Assembly (NCBI GenBank): GCA_007693505.1
Contig: REDL01000078.1
Coordinates: forward strand, 1-60,997
Source: Desulfovibrionales bacterium
GTDB taxonomy: Bacteria; Desulfobacterota; Desulfovibrionia; Desulfovibrionales; Desulfonatronaceae
Length of the DNA: 60,997 nt
Direction of reading: 5' to 3'
The notes under the pieces are model-generated. The model worked only from the letters and a program-made list of their open reading frames with translations, had not been told where the DNA came from and ran no database searches. Of the stretch, positions 27,880 to 36,974 are shown piece by piece. The position numbers were made by a program, and so were the translations under genes. Numbering within the stretch: the first letter of the stretch is position 1; every line of letters starts with the position of its first letter.

Positions 27880-29482
27880 TCAGGCCCAGGACATAACAAT
27901 AGCCGGGCCATTGGATGCATTCACCCAGGAACTGTTCGACGACCTCTATATCAATGAGGAGTCCGCTGCTGCGCCGGAGGAGCTTCGACTCCATGTCGCC
28001 GGCCTGCTGGAGGCTGCTGAAACAGACACTGCTGATCTGCGGCATACCGGACCCATTGTGGCCCTGTTCGCGGAGCTGCACCGGATCGCCCATGAGCTGG
28101 ACTGGAACCCGGGGCAGTTGGGTCTGGCCCGGGAGGCACTGGAAAATTTGGCCCGCAGGCATGCACGTATCGACGAACACGGCGTGACCATCGGCGGTCG
28201 GGTGGGCAAGGCCTTGCCCATTGTTCACGAGGCCAGGACCCGCATCGCCGACTACCTGGATCGGCACGCCATCGAAGCCCCCAGCGGGTTGGAAGTCTGG
28301 GACCGGATTTTAGCCAATCAGGCCAGAATCAAGCAGGCCCTGGGCATGAGCGATGTCGATTGGGACTCCTACTCCGGGCAGTTGCGCCATGCCATTGAAA
28401 ACGTGGACACGCTGGCCTCGGTGGTGGACCTGCCTCCCCAGGCCGTGGATGAGGTTCGCCGGGTCACCCAGACCTACCGGATGCGCCTGACCCCGTACTA
28501 TGCCAGCCTGATTCTCTCCGGTCACGACAATGACCCCGTTCTGCTTCAGGCCGTCCCCACCGGGGAAATGGTTGACGCCGTTGGTGAGGAAATTCCCCCG
28601 GTGGCCGCGGATCATTCCCCGGCGCGGTTGATTGATCAGTTCTACCCTCGGGTGGCGACCATCAAGGCCACGAATATGTGCGCCATGTACTGTACCCACT
28701 GCCTGCGCATCGCCCATATCGGGGCCAAGGACCGCATTTACGGTAAGGAAGCCTATGGCGAGGCCCTGGACTATATCCGGGCCAACCCGGAAATCCGGGA
28801 CGTGCTGGTCACCGGAGGGGACGCTCTGGTGCTGCCCAATGCCATGCTCCAGTGGCTGCTGGGTGAGTTGGACGGGATTGAGCATGTGCGCATGAAGCGT
28901 TTGGGCAGCAGGATTCCGGTGACCACTCCGCAGCGGGTGGATGAGGAACTGCTGGATATCCTGGAGGCCAGCAACAACCGCAAGCCGTTGCGGGTGGTCA
29001 CCCAGATCAACACGGCCCAGGAAATCACCCCGGTCTCCAAGGCCGCGTTCACGGCGATTTCCCGGCGGGTGGCCGCGGTGATGAACCAGGCCGTACTGCT
29101 CAAGGGTATCAACGACTCCAAGATCAAGATGTGGAAGCTGTGCGAGACCATCCAGGAAGCCTATGTGCGGCCTTATTACGTTTTCAACTGCAGTTATCGC
29201 AATCCCCAGTTCAGCCACTTGCGTGTTCCCGTGGCTACCGGCCAGGAGATCGTCGAGAGCATGTACGGAAACATTTCCGGGGATGCGATCCCCCGGTACA
29301 TTGCCACGGCAGGGGGCAAAATTCCCTTGCACCGGACCAACATGCTCGGCCGCAAGGAGGGCGGGCTGCGACTGCAGAAGCCCTGGAGCGGAGACCGGGT
29401 GCTCTATCCGGATGCTGATGCCCGGGAATACGGGCGAGAGGATTTTGGATTTGCCAGGTTCCGGGATATGGACGGGGCATAG
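27863..29482 (+). CDS. KamA-family radical SAM aminomutase, substrate unassigned
   Basis: 539 residues. The radical SAM cluster is C273-x3-C277-x2-C280 (NMCAMYCTHCLR), and the PLP lysine is likely K486 in ATAGGKIPLH, as in lysine 2,3-aminomutase. The first ~200 residues are longer than in typical KamA. The two aspartates that bind the lysine side chain in clostridial lysine aminomutase (D293, D330) align with S444 (in NCSY) and T482/A483, so lysine may not be the substrate. Probably a beta-amino acid former, working with the upstream ATP-grasp enzyme. Confidence 0.85.
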   Translation: MLTETDQAQDITIAGPLDAFTQELFDDLYINEESAAAPEELRLHVAGLLEAAETDTADLRHTGPIVALFAELHRIAHELDWNPGQLGLAREALENLARRHARIDEHGVTIGGRVGKALPIVHEARTRIADYLDRHAIEAPSGLEVWDRILANQARIKQALGMSDVDWDSYSGQLRHAIENVDTLASVVDLPPQAVDEVRRVTQTYRMRLTPYYASLILSGHDNDPVLLQAVPTGEMVDAVGEEIPPVAADHSPARLIDQFYPRVATIKATNMCAMYCTHCLRIAHIGAKDRIYGKEAYGEALDYIRANPEIRDVLVTGGDALVLPNAMLQWLLGELDGIEHVRMKRLGSRIPVTTPQRVDEELLDILEASNNRKPLRVVTQINTAQEITPVSKAAFTAISRRVAAVMNQAVLLKGINDSKIKMWKLCETIQEAYVRPYYVFNCSYRNPQFSHLRVPVATGQEIVESMYGNISGDAIPRYIATAGGKIPLHRTNMLGRKEGGLRLQKPWSGDRVLYPDADAREYGREDFGFARFRDMDGA

Positions 29483-29493
29483 CCGGGTCGGCC

Positions 29494-30654
29494 ATGTTTG
29501 ACCGCCTTTTTGCCCAACTGCCCACGATGGAGCCCATGGCTCTGGATCTGTTGCGTCAATTGGTGGAGATCCAGAGCGGGAGCCGCAACAAGCCTGGACT
29601 GGACCGCATGGCTCAGGCAATGTCCAAGGTTTTGGGCGAATTGATGCCGAACGTTCGGGTGCTGTCTTTTGCGGAACATGGGGACATGGTCCAGGCGTCC
29701 ACGGCCCCGTACAGCTCCGGATTCGGGGCCCGTCGTTTCGCCCTGGTGGGCCACATGGACACGGTGTTTCCTGAGGATACCGCATTCACGGCCTTTGGCC
29801 GGGATGCCGAGCGCTGCTATGGCCCGGGTGTTTACGACATGAAGGGCGGCCTGGTGGTCGGGGTGATCGCCCTGACGGCTCTTCATCACATGGGCGTGCT
29901 GGATCGGATTCCGGTCACCTTTCTCTGCAATTCCGACGAGGAGATCGGTTCGCCGGCTTCCCGGCCCTGGATCGAGGAGCAGGCCCGTGACTGGACCGCC
30001 GCCCTGGTTCTGGAAGGCGGCGGGAGAAACAGGGCCGTGGTTACGGGGCGCAAGGGCCGGATGGGTTTCCAGGCCACGGTCCAAGGACGGGCCGGACACG
30101 CCGCCAAGGGGGGGGCGAAGGCCAGCGCGATTCTGGAACTGGCGCACATGATCGTGGCCCTGGAATCCCTGAACGACGATCCGGAAATTACCGTGAATGT
30201 GGGCCGGATTGAGGGAGGGATTGGCCCGAATACCGTTCCGGATCAGGCCGAGGCCCTGGTGGATGCCCGTTTTCTTTCATCAGAGGGCCAAGCTCGCCTG
30301 GAGAAGCGCATCGCGGCTGTCTGTGCCGAATCCGTGGTTTCGGGCACAATCCGTTCCATTGCCCCCACCACGGGGCGACCGGCCATGCCCCAATCCTCCG
30401 CAAACCGGGAGCTTTTCACCCTGGCCCGCCGACAGGCTGACCGGCTGGGCTACGATCTCCCGGAAGAGTTGCGTTTCGGGGTTTCGGACGCCAATTTCAT
30501 CGCCGGATGCGGCGTCCCGGTCCTGGATGGATTGGGCCCGATGGGGGGCATGGACCATAGCGACCAGGAGTACATTCTCACAGCAAGCCTGATGGAACGC
30601 GCCGCCCTGGTGGCGTCAATCCTGCTGGACATGTCGACCATGCAGAAGGCCTGA
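29494..30654 (+). CDS. M20-family metallopeptidase (ArgE/DapE/CPG2 type)
   Basis: 386 residues with the metal-site motifs GHMDTVF, YGPGVYDMKGG, the catalytic SDEEIGS pair of Glu, and a dimerisation domain in the middle (GRAGHAAKGGAKASA). It should hydrolyse an amide bond of a small peptide or acylated amino acid. Its position 11 bases after the KamA-like gene suggests that it releases or recycles the product of the ATP-grasp ligase. No signal peptide, so cytosolic. The ribosome-binding site is weak. Confidence 0.88.
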   Translation: MFDRLFAQLPTMEPMALDLLRQLVEIQSGSRNKPGLDRMAQAMSKVLGELMPNVRVLSFAEHGDMVQASTAPYSSGFGARRFALVGHMDTVFPEDTAFTAFGRDAERCYGPGVYDMKGGLVVGVIALTALHHMGVLDRIPVTFLCNSDEEIGSPASRPWIEEQARDWTAALVLEGGGRNRAVVTGRKGRMGFQATVQGRAGHAAKGGAKASAILELAHMIVALESLNDDPEITVNVGRIEGGIGPNTVPDQAEALVDARFLSSEGQARLEKRIAAVCAESVVSGTIRSIAPTTGRPAMPQSSANRELFTLARRQADRLGYDLPEELRFGVSDANFIAGCGVPVLDGLGPMGGMDHSDQEYILTASLMERAALVASILLDMSTMQKA

Positions 30655-30790
30655 CTGTGCCGGAGGCAATGGGGCAACATTATAGTTTGACATCTCCTCC
30701 CTCCTTCGGCATAGCAATTACGTATACACTGTGTGAGGTTGGCGTATTCTCCCGTTTCCTACAACACATTATGATGATGGAGGTGTGATG

Positions 30791-31750
30791 ATGTTTGGTA
30801 AAAAGTGGTTCATCGCCGTAGCGATGATGCTCGGGTTGGCGATGTCCGCGCCGCAGGCCATGGCCAAGCAGGACATCCTGTTTGGTGGCGCGTCCATTAC
30901 AGGGGTCTACTACCAGGTTGCCCTGCAGATCAGCAACATGATGAACAAGCATATGGGCGCGGAGTACAACTTCATCGGGCGACCCACCGGTGGTTCGGTG
31001 TTCAACATCAATGCCCTGGACCGGGGGGCGTTTGACTTTGCCGTGGCCCAGTCCGACAGAAATTTTCAGGCATATCACGGCACCGCCGATTGGGAAGGCA
31101 GGCCGATTTCAGGGCTACGCAGCGTATTCAGCATGCACCCCGAGACCGTCATGCTGGTTACCCGAAAGGACACGGGGATCACCACTGTTGACGGCTTGCG
31201 GGGCAAGCGGGTGAATATCGGCAATCCCGGTTCCGGACAGCGCGGCAACGCCGAGGACGTGCTGCGGTTGTACGGTCTGGACTTCAATACGGATTTCCGG
31301 GCCGAGGCGCTGCAGCAGCATGAAGCTTCCCGCGCCCTGGTGGACCGGAACATTGACGCATTTTTCTACACCGTGGGCAATCCCAGCGCGGCCATCGAGG
31401 AGCCGGCCCAGTCCGTGGACCTGGACATGGTTCCCTTGAATTCTGACGCCATCAGGGCGTTTGTGGACGAACATCCCTACTATATCATGACCAGCATCCC
31501 GTCCGGCACCTACCGGGGCATTGACCGGGACATTGAAACCTTTGCCGTGACCGCCACCGTGGTCACCAATGAGTCCGTCTCGGAGCAGGTGGTCTATGAC
31601 ATGGTCAAGACCGTCTTTGAAAACCTGGACGAGTTGCGCGCCTCGCATGCCGCGTTCCGGTATCTGAATCCCGAGGAAATGCTCCAAGGGCTTTCCGCTC
31701 CGCTGCACCCTGGAGCCGAGCGATTCTTCAAGGAACAGGGCTGGATCTAG
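30791..31750 (+). CDS. TAXI-family TRAP transporter solute-binding protein
   Basis: 319 residues from an ATG at 30791 seven bases after GGAGG (ATGs at 30785-30788 in frame are alternatives). A signal peptide ends near QAMA, followed by KQDILFGGASITGVYYQVAL, typical of the TAXI subfamily (TRAP-associated extracytoplasmic Immunogenic). It binds a ligand, often a glutamate-like compound or organic acid, in the periplasm and passes it to the membrane partner encoded downstream. A hairpin separates the two genes. Confidence 0.92.
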   Translation: MFGKKWFIAVAMMLGLAMSAPQAMAKQDILFGGASITGVYYQVALQISNMMNKHMGAEYNFIGRPTGGSVFNINALDRGAFDFAVAQSDRNFQAYHGTADWEGRPISGLRSVFSMHPETVMLVTRKDTGITTVDGLRGKRVNIGNPGSGQRGNAEDVLRLYGLDFNTDFRAEALQQHEASRALVDRNIDAFFYTVGNPSAAIEEPAQSVDLDMVPLNSDAIRAFVDEHPYYIMTSIPSGTYRGIDRDIETFAVTATVVTNESVSEQVVYDMVKTVFENLDELRASHAAFRYLNPEEMLQGLSAPLHPGAERFFKEQGWI

Positions 31751-31766
31751 CCTGGACCTCTTTGCT

Positions 31767-31792
31767 CAGGGGCGGTTTACGAACCGCCCCTG
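31767..31792 (+). terminator. Hairpin between TAXI-binding protein and TRAP permease genes
   Basis: CAGGGGCGGTT (31767-31777) pairs perfectly with AACCGCCCCTG (31782-31792) around a TACG tetraloop and is followed by CCTGTTTCC. A strong stem with a weak T-run here would let most transcripts stop after the binding protein gene, giving more binding protein than permease. Confidence 0.7.
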
Positions 31793-31837
31793 CCTGTTTC
31801 CTGTCCCGTATTCCTTTTCCATCTCCAAAGGCTCGCC

Positions 31838-34078
31838 ATGACCGCTCAGGACCAAACCGTCGCACAACCGGGTGCCCCCCACGTCGTGGAGCCCGGCAAG
31901 GATCAGTCCCGCAAGGAATCCAGGGTCCGTTCCGCCGAAGACATGGTGGCCATGGTCGAGGCCGGAGCCCGTGAGCCCAAACATCCCGTTGCCGCCTGGC
32001 TGATCACGCTGTTGTGCCTGGGCTGGTCCGGTTTTCAGCTCTACCTGGCCTACGAGCCGATGAATTCCCACATCGCCCGGGCCTGGCATCTGGGGTTTGC
32101 CATCTGTCTCGCTTTTTTGGCCTACCCGGCCTACAAGCAGTACAGTCCGCCGATGTGGGTCACCTGGACCCAGAAGGTCATTCCCAGCTTTGCCCGGCGA
32201 TCCATTCGAACGTACATCCCGATATACGACTTCATGCTTGCCATACTGGCCACGGCCGGAGCCCTGTATATCTGGTGGGACTATGGCGGGATCATCAACC
32301 GGATGGGATTGCCCTCGCAACTGGACATCTGGATGGGCGTGATCCTCATCGTGCTGCTGTTGGAAGCGGCCCGGCGCGCCCTGGGCCCGGCCCTGGCCAT
32401 TCTGGCCGGGATCTTTCTGCTCTACACCATGATCGGCCCCCACCTGCCCGCGTTGCTGCGGCATCGCGGCGTGCCCCTGGATTTCGTGATCAGTGACATG
32501 TACCTGACCACGACGGGCATTTTCGGTGTTCCGCTGGGGGTTGCCACGGACTTCGTATTTTTGTTCGTCCTGTTCGGCGCATTGCTGGATCGGGCCGGGG
32601 GCGGAAAATATTTTATCGATGTGGCCTTTTCAGCCCTGGGCACCTTCCGGGGCGGCCCGGCCAAGGCAGCGGTCATGGCTTCCGGGCTGACCGGTCTGGT
32701 TTCCGGCTCTTCCATCGCCAATACCGTAACCACCGGCACCTTCACCATCCCGCTGATGAAGAAGGTCGGCTTTCCGGCGCACAAATCCGCGGCCGTGGAG
32801 GTGGCCTCGTCGGTCAATGGGCAGTTGATGCCCCCGATCATGGGGGCGGCCGCGTTCATCATGGCGGAGATCATTGGCATCCCCTATCTGGACGTGGTCC
32901 GGGCGGCCCTCTTTCCAGCGCTGATTTCCTATCTGGCCCTGCTCTATATCGTTCATCTGGAATCCTTGAAAATGGGCATCAAGGCCCTGCCTCGCAAGGA
33001 GCTGCCCCAGTTCGGCAAGACCGTGCTCCGGGGCTGTCATTTTATCATCCCCCTGGGCGTGCTGATTTTCTACCTGGTCGTCCTGCGGCGCTCCCCCATT
33101 GCCTCGGCTTTGCACGCCATTGAGAGCCTGATCGTGATCATGCTCGTCCAGCGTCCGATCATCGCCTTTCTCTCCCTGGGCATGCACAGACGGGCCGGGA
33201 CCCTGGATCCGAACATCGACCTGAAGCGCTTCCTGCTCATCGCCACCTGGCAGGGCATTCACGACGTATGGAGCGGGTTGATCATGGGCGCGCGGAACAT
33301 GATTTCCGTAGGCGTGGCCACGGCCACCGCCGGGATCATCGTCGGCGTGGTGACCATCACCGGGCTGGTGGGCCGGTTCATCACCATCATCGCCACCCTG
33401 TCCATGGGCAATATCGCCCTGATGCTGATATTCACGGCGATCACCAGCCTGATCCTGGGCATGGGCATGCCCACCACGGCCAACTACATCATCATGGCCA
33501 CCCTGACCGCGCCGGTGATCATCCAGCTGGGCGGTGACGCCGGGCTGGTCTTTCCGCTGATCGCGGCCCATCTGTTCGTCTTCTATTTCGGCATTCTGGC
33601 CGACGTGACTCCGCCGGTGGGCTTGGCGGCCTATGCCGGGGCGGCCATAGCCCGCACGGACCCGATCAAGACCGGCGTACAGGGGTTCGCCTACAGCTTG
33701 CGTACAGGAATTCTGCCGTTCATCTTTCTGTTCAATACGGACCTGCTGATGATCTCCGGCGTGACCGAGGCCGGGAAGGTGATCTGGCTGGAGGACCCCT
33801 GGCATCTGACCTGGGTCTTCTTTTCCGGTCTGATTGCCATGTTTGCCTTTGCCTCGGCCCTTCAGGGCTGGCTGGTCACGCGTTGCAACTGGCTGGAGCG
33901 GTTGTACCTGCTGGCTGTTTGCGCCACCACCTTCCGACCCGGCGTGTTCGCGGCCTATCTGCCCTTTGATCGTCTGGGCATGCAGATCCTTGGCGTGGCC
34001 ATGTATTTTGCCCTGTTTGCTTGGCAGATGTACGGGTCAAAGCGGGCGGGGGGCGATGCCGCTCCGTCCACGGCATGA
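31838..34078 (+). CDS. TRAP transporter fused permease (4TM/12TM)
   Basis: 746 residues, with DctQ-like membrane helices in the first ~180 residues fused to a DctM-like permease (for example DRAGGGKYFIDVAFSALGTF, GMGMPTTANYIIMATLTAP). This fused form goes with TAXI-type binding proteins. It imports a solute using the sodium or proton gradient. Located between the TAXI gene and a UspA gene, probably one operon with both. Confidence 0.93.
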   Translation: MTAQDQTVAQPGAPHVVEPGKDQSRKESRVRSAEDMVAMVEAGAREPKHPVAAWLITLLCLGWSGFQLYLAYEPMNSHIARAWHLGFAICLAFLAYPAYKQYSPPMWVTWTQKVIPSFARRSIRTYIPIYDFMLAILATAGALYIWWDYGGIINRMGLPSQLDIWMGVILIVLLLEAARRALGPALAILAGIFLLYTMIGPHLPALLRHRGVPLDFVISDMYLTTTGIFGVPLGVATDFVFLFVLFGALLDRAGGGKYFIDVAFSALGTFRGGPAKAAVMASGLTGLVSGSSIANTVTTGTFTIPLMKKVGFPAHKSAAVEVASSVNGQLMPPIMGAAAFIMAEIIGIPYLDVVRAALFPALISYLALLYIVHLESLKMGIKALPRKELPQFGKTVLRGCHFIIPLGVLIFYLVVLRRSPIASALHAIESLIVIMLVQRPIIAFLSLGMHRRAGTLDPNIDLKRFLLIATWQGIHDVWSGLIMGARNMISVGVATATAGIIVGVVTITGLVGRFITIIATLSMGNIALMLIFTAITSLILGMGMPTTANYIIMATLTAPVIIQLGGDAGLVFPLIAAHLFVFYFGILADVTPPVGLAAYAGAAIARTDPIKTGVQGFAYSLRTGILPFIFLFNTDLLMISGVTEAGKVIWLEDPWHLTWVFFSGLIAMFAFASALQGWLVTRCNWLERLYLLAVCATTFRPGVFAAYLPFDRLGMQILGVAMYFALFAWQMYGSKRAGGDAAPSTA

Positions 34079-34181
34079 CAGCTGCGTCCATCCCCTCAGA
34101 ATGTGCTTGTCAATGATGTTCCGAATGCGTTCAACATGATTTTCGGCCCCCTTGAATTCCAACGTCGATCACGGAGTCGCC

Positions 34182-34634
34182 ATGTACAAACGGATACTTG
34201 TTCCCATTGACCTTCAGGAGGGTGAGCGTACCCGGACGATGAGTCTGCAGCACGCCGTCGATCTGTGCCGGCTCTACAATGCAAAGCTGTTCGCCTTGAC
34301 CGTTGTGCCGGACATGGGCATGCCCATCGTGGCCGACTATTTCCCGTCCGATGCCGGAGACAAGATCGTGGCCGATGCGGAAAAACTTCTGCATGAACTG
34401 GTGGATGTGCATATCCCGGAGGACATCGACGTCCAGCATCTCGTGGCCCAAGGTTCCATTTATCGTCGGATTCTGCGCATGGCTGAAAAGGTCGAAGCCG
34501 ACCTGATCATCATCCCCGCCCATCGCATGAAACTGCAGGACTACCTGCTGGGCACGAACACCTCCAAGGTTGTCCGCCACGCGACATGTTCCGTTTTTGT
34601 CCTGCGCTGTGATCGGCACCCTTGTCCGGAGTAG
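34182..34634 (+). CDS. Universal stress protein, UspA family
   Basis: 150 residues starting MYKRILVPIDLQEGERTRTM, with the C-terminal TNTSKVVRHATCSVFVLR that forms the nucleotide-binding end of UspA proteins. TRAP transporter operons often include a UspA gene of this kind (TeaD-like), where it modulates transport. GGAG precedes the ATG. A very strong hairpin follows the stop. Confidence 0.92.
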   Translation: MYKRILVPIDLQEGERTRTMSLQHAVDLCRLYNAKLFALTVVPDMGMPIVADYFPSDAGDKIVADAEKLLHELVDVHIPEDIDVQHLVAQGSIYRRILRMAEKVEADLIIIPAHRMKLQDYLLGTNTSKVVRHATCSVFVLRCDRHPCPE

Positions 34635-34678
34635 ATGCGAATATTCCGGTATCTGCCGATAAGCACATTGTTTTTCAG

Positions 34679-34734
34679 CCCTGAAACGCCAGAGCGCCTT
34701 CTCCCTGGGGAGAAGGCGCTCTGGCGTTTCAGGG
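34679..34734. terminator. 56-bp perfect palindrome between convergent genes
   Basis: Arms of 27 bp (34679-34705 and 34708-34734, beginning CCCTGAAACGCCAGAGCGCC) pair without a mismatch around TG. It lies between the uspA gene on the plus strand and the dodecin gene on the minus strand, so it may end transcription from both sides. The T-run after it is poor, and the stem is longer than most terminators. Confidence 0.7.
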
Positions 34735-34820
34735 AGAAGCCGTTTTGGATTATTTTGGTTGCAAACTGGTAATTTCGTTCAGATTTTATGGTGAGCCATC
34801 GGTGTCCGGCTCACTTGCGG

Positions 34821-35036
34821 TCAGTCTTTGGGCTGGTACTTGAAAGAGACGGTGACCCGTGCCCGGTAGGCAACTATTTTTCCGTTTTCAATTTTTGCAT
34901 CCAGTTTCTGCACCTCGGCGATACGCAGATCCCGCAAGGATGTGGACGCTTTCTCCACAACATTTTGAACGGCATCTTCCCAGGACTTCGAACTTGTTCC
35001 CACCAACTCGATGATTTTGTAAACGCTCTCGGACAT
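34821..35036 (-). CDS. Dodecin
   Basis: 71 residues, MSESVYKIIELVGTSSKSWE..., with the conserved core SWEDAVQNVVEKASTSLRDLR and the C-terminal RVTVSFKY. Dodecins form a hollow dodecamer that binds flavins, coenzyme A or similar and act as a small-molecule buffer. Length and pattern are normal. Transcribed alone on the minus strand. Confidence 0.93.
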   Translation of the reverse strand: MSESVYKIIELVGTSSKSWEDAVQNVVEKASTSLRDLRIAEVQKLDAKIENGKIVAYRARVTVSFKYQPKD

Positions 35037-35194
35037 GGAAACCTCCTTGGTATGCTGTGATGCTGAAAAAAGTTGATCGTAACAACTCCTCGGTGCCGCC
35101 GACCTTCCGTGACCCCACCATAAGCTGTCGCAAAGATCAAGGGTGCCACCCTGGTAAGGGCGGAAATCATCGAAATAACCATGGGAATCGGAAA

Positions 35195-35258
35195 GTTCTC
35201 AGAAATCGATTTCGATCACGATTTCGATACCGATTCAGCGTGCCTGTGGTCTGAGAAC
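35195..35258. repeat. Degenerate 6-bp repeat (CGATTT/CGATAC) between 9-bp inverted repeats
   Basis: GTTCTCAGA (35195-35203) and TCTGAGAAC (35250-35258) are a perfect inverted pair. Between them are hexamers such as AATCGA, TTTCGA, TCACGA, TTTCGA, TACCGA. Non-coding, between the dodecin gene and an outer-membrane protein gene on the same strand. Confidence 0.6.
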
Positions 35259-35293
35259 AAATCTGCCATGATGCAGGGTGCTGCCAAGGGGCT

Positions 35294-36268
35294 TCAGAAG
35301 GACCAGCTGATCTTGGCTTCCACCCCCAGGGTCGCGTCCAGTTCATGGCTGCGGCGTTTGCCGCCACTGGAATCGAAAAACTCCATTCGTCGGCTGAAAT
35401 TGTACGTCGGGCCAAGGCGGAGCAGCATCCCGGGAGTTGGAGTGACGTCCAGATAGAGGCCGGCGGTGGTCATCCGTTCCCGGAGATATCCTCTGGGCAT
35501 GACCGGGCTGTTGTCGGCCAGGCGGTAGGTATCGGAGTTGACCCCGAGACCAAGCCATGTCGACCAAAACGGTGAGCCGGTGTAGCGCAGTTCACTTTGC
35601 GGAAAAGCCAGGCGTCCGGATATCCCGGGGGCACGTGGATGCCGATATTGGATGAACGGACCGCCCATGGCAAAGGTGCTGGAAAAGGCGAATTTGCTCG
35701 TTGGATCGACACCAATGAACCCGCCGATGCCTACGGTCCAGTCCGGATTCCAGGCATAGACCAGCCCCGCGTTGGCCGCCAGACCTACGGAACGTGACAG
35801 CTCCGTTTCAAATCCGGAGCGGATCGCTCCCTGGATGAAATAGGACCAGCGAGGGGAAAGGCGGTCACGGTGGTTGGCCATCAACGTGAGCACGTGCAGC
35901 GAGTTCCAGGGGTCACTGCGTCCATCTCCAAAGGGCAGCATGGCGTTGTCCTGCCAGCTATACCAGTTGGAGTGCCAGCCCAGAGTGAAGCGGGACCAGG
36001 AGGCATCCGCGCGGGCCTGGGTCACGGAAACCTTGCCCTGATCATTTTCCAGGTGAGCATTGAACAGATGGAACCCCTGCAGGTCAATGCCTGCTTGCGG
36101 ACCATCCATTGGCGGGCCTTGCCGTGGCATAATTGCGGGATCATTTTCCTGGCTTTGGGCCAACACGGGGAAACTGACCAGGATTGCGAGGAGCAGGCTC
36201 GTGAATACGATTGTCACTATTGACAGCGAAAGTGACTTCAGGCTGTGGACTCTGGAAGGAAAGAACAT
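35294..36268 (-). CDS. Outer-membrane beta-barrel protein (DUF6268-like)
   Basis: 324 residues with a signal peptide ending near SFPVLAQ, then alternating hydrophobic/polar stretches typical of beta strands and a terminal Phe (AKISWSF), which is the sorting signature of barrel proteins. Several Gly-rich turns and Trp/Tyr girdle residues are visible. Probably a small porin-like or structural barrel; the exact function is unknown. GGAGG precedes the ATG. Confidence 0.7.
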   Translation of the reverse strand: MFFPSRVHSLKSLSLSIVTIVFTSLLLAILVSFPVLAQSQENDPAIMPRQGPPMDGPQAGIDLQGFHLFNAHLENDQGKVSVTQARADASWSRFTLGWHSNWYSWQDNAMLPFGDGRSDPWNSLHVLTLMANHRDRLSPRWSYFIQGAIRSGFETELSRSVGLAANAGLVYAWNPDWTVGIGGFIGVDPTSKFAFSSTFAMGGPFIQYRHPRAPGISGRLAFPQSELRYTGSPFWSTWLGLGVNSDTYRLADNSPVMPRGYLRERMTTAGLYLDVTPTPGMLLRLGPTYNFSRRMEFFDSSGGKRRSHELDATLGVEAKISWSF

Positions 36269-36336
36269 GGGACGGCCTCCATGGGGATATTCTGGTGGGA
36301 CGGGCTGCCCGCGGTCCGGAATACAGGCTCGACAGC

Positions 36337-36370
36337 AAAAAAAATCCCGCCATGCGCGAGCATGGCGGGA
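36337..36370 (-). terminator. Terminator downstream of plsY
   Basis: Reading the minus strand, TCCCGCCATGC pairs with GCATGGCGGGA around a four-base loop and is followed by eight T residues. It ends the plsY-containing transcript. Confidence 0.92.
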
Positions 36371-36383
36371 GGAAAAAGATGGA

Positions 36384-36971
36384 TCAGGCGCAGGCTCTCC
36401 AGGATTGTTCCTCGCCCTTGGCCAGACGTTGAATATTGTCCTTGTGTCGGGAGTAGACCAGGGCCATGATGACCAGGGTGATGGGGAGCAGGGTAAAGTT
36501 TTCGGTCAGTAGCATGAAAATGGGCATCAGGGTGACCAGCACCAATGATCCCAGGGAGACGAAACCGCCCAGCTTGATCACGGTCAGACAAACGATCAGG
36601 GCCAATATGGCGGGCCAGAAGGACAACCCGAGGAAAACACCCACGGTGGTGGCCACGCCTTTGCCGCCCTCGCCGTCCACAAAGACGGAGTACATATGGC
36701 CAAGGAGTACGGCCAAGGCAGTGAGGGACAGAAACAGCCAGGATTCGCTGAATGAGGACGCCACGCCCACCGCGAAAAGCCCCTTGAGGATATCCAGAAC
36801 CAGCACGGTCGCGCCGCAGCCTGTTCCACAGACACGGGCTACGTTGGTCGCGCCCATGTTCCTGCTGCCATGCAGCCGCGGATCAGGAAGCCCACGCATC
36901 TTGGTCAGCACCAGGCCGAAGGGAATGGCCCCGATTACATAACTCATTCCCAACCACAAGATCGTCAACAT
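36384..36971 (-). CDS. plsY: Glycerol-3-phosphate acyltransferase PlsY
   Basis: 195 residues, hydrophobic, with SRNMGATNVAR and the following DILKGLFAV and GEGGKGVATTVG signatures. It uses acyl-phosphate to acylate glycerol-3-phosphate at the inner membrane, the first step in phospholipid synthesis. GGAG precedes the ATG, and it starts three bases after the RNase gene stop. A strong terminator follows. Confidence 0.96.
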   Translation of the reverse strand: MLTILWLGMSYVIGAIPFGLVLTKMRGLPDPRLHGSRNMGATNVARVCGTGCGATVLVLDILKGLFAVGVASSFSESWLFLSLTALAVLLGHMYSVFVDGEGGKGVATTVGVFLGLSFWPAILALIVCLTVIKLGGFVSLGSLVLVTLMPIFMLLTENFTLLPITLVIMALVYSRHKDNIQRLAKGEEQSWRACA

Positions 36972-36974
36972 CGT

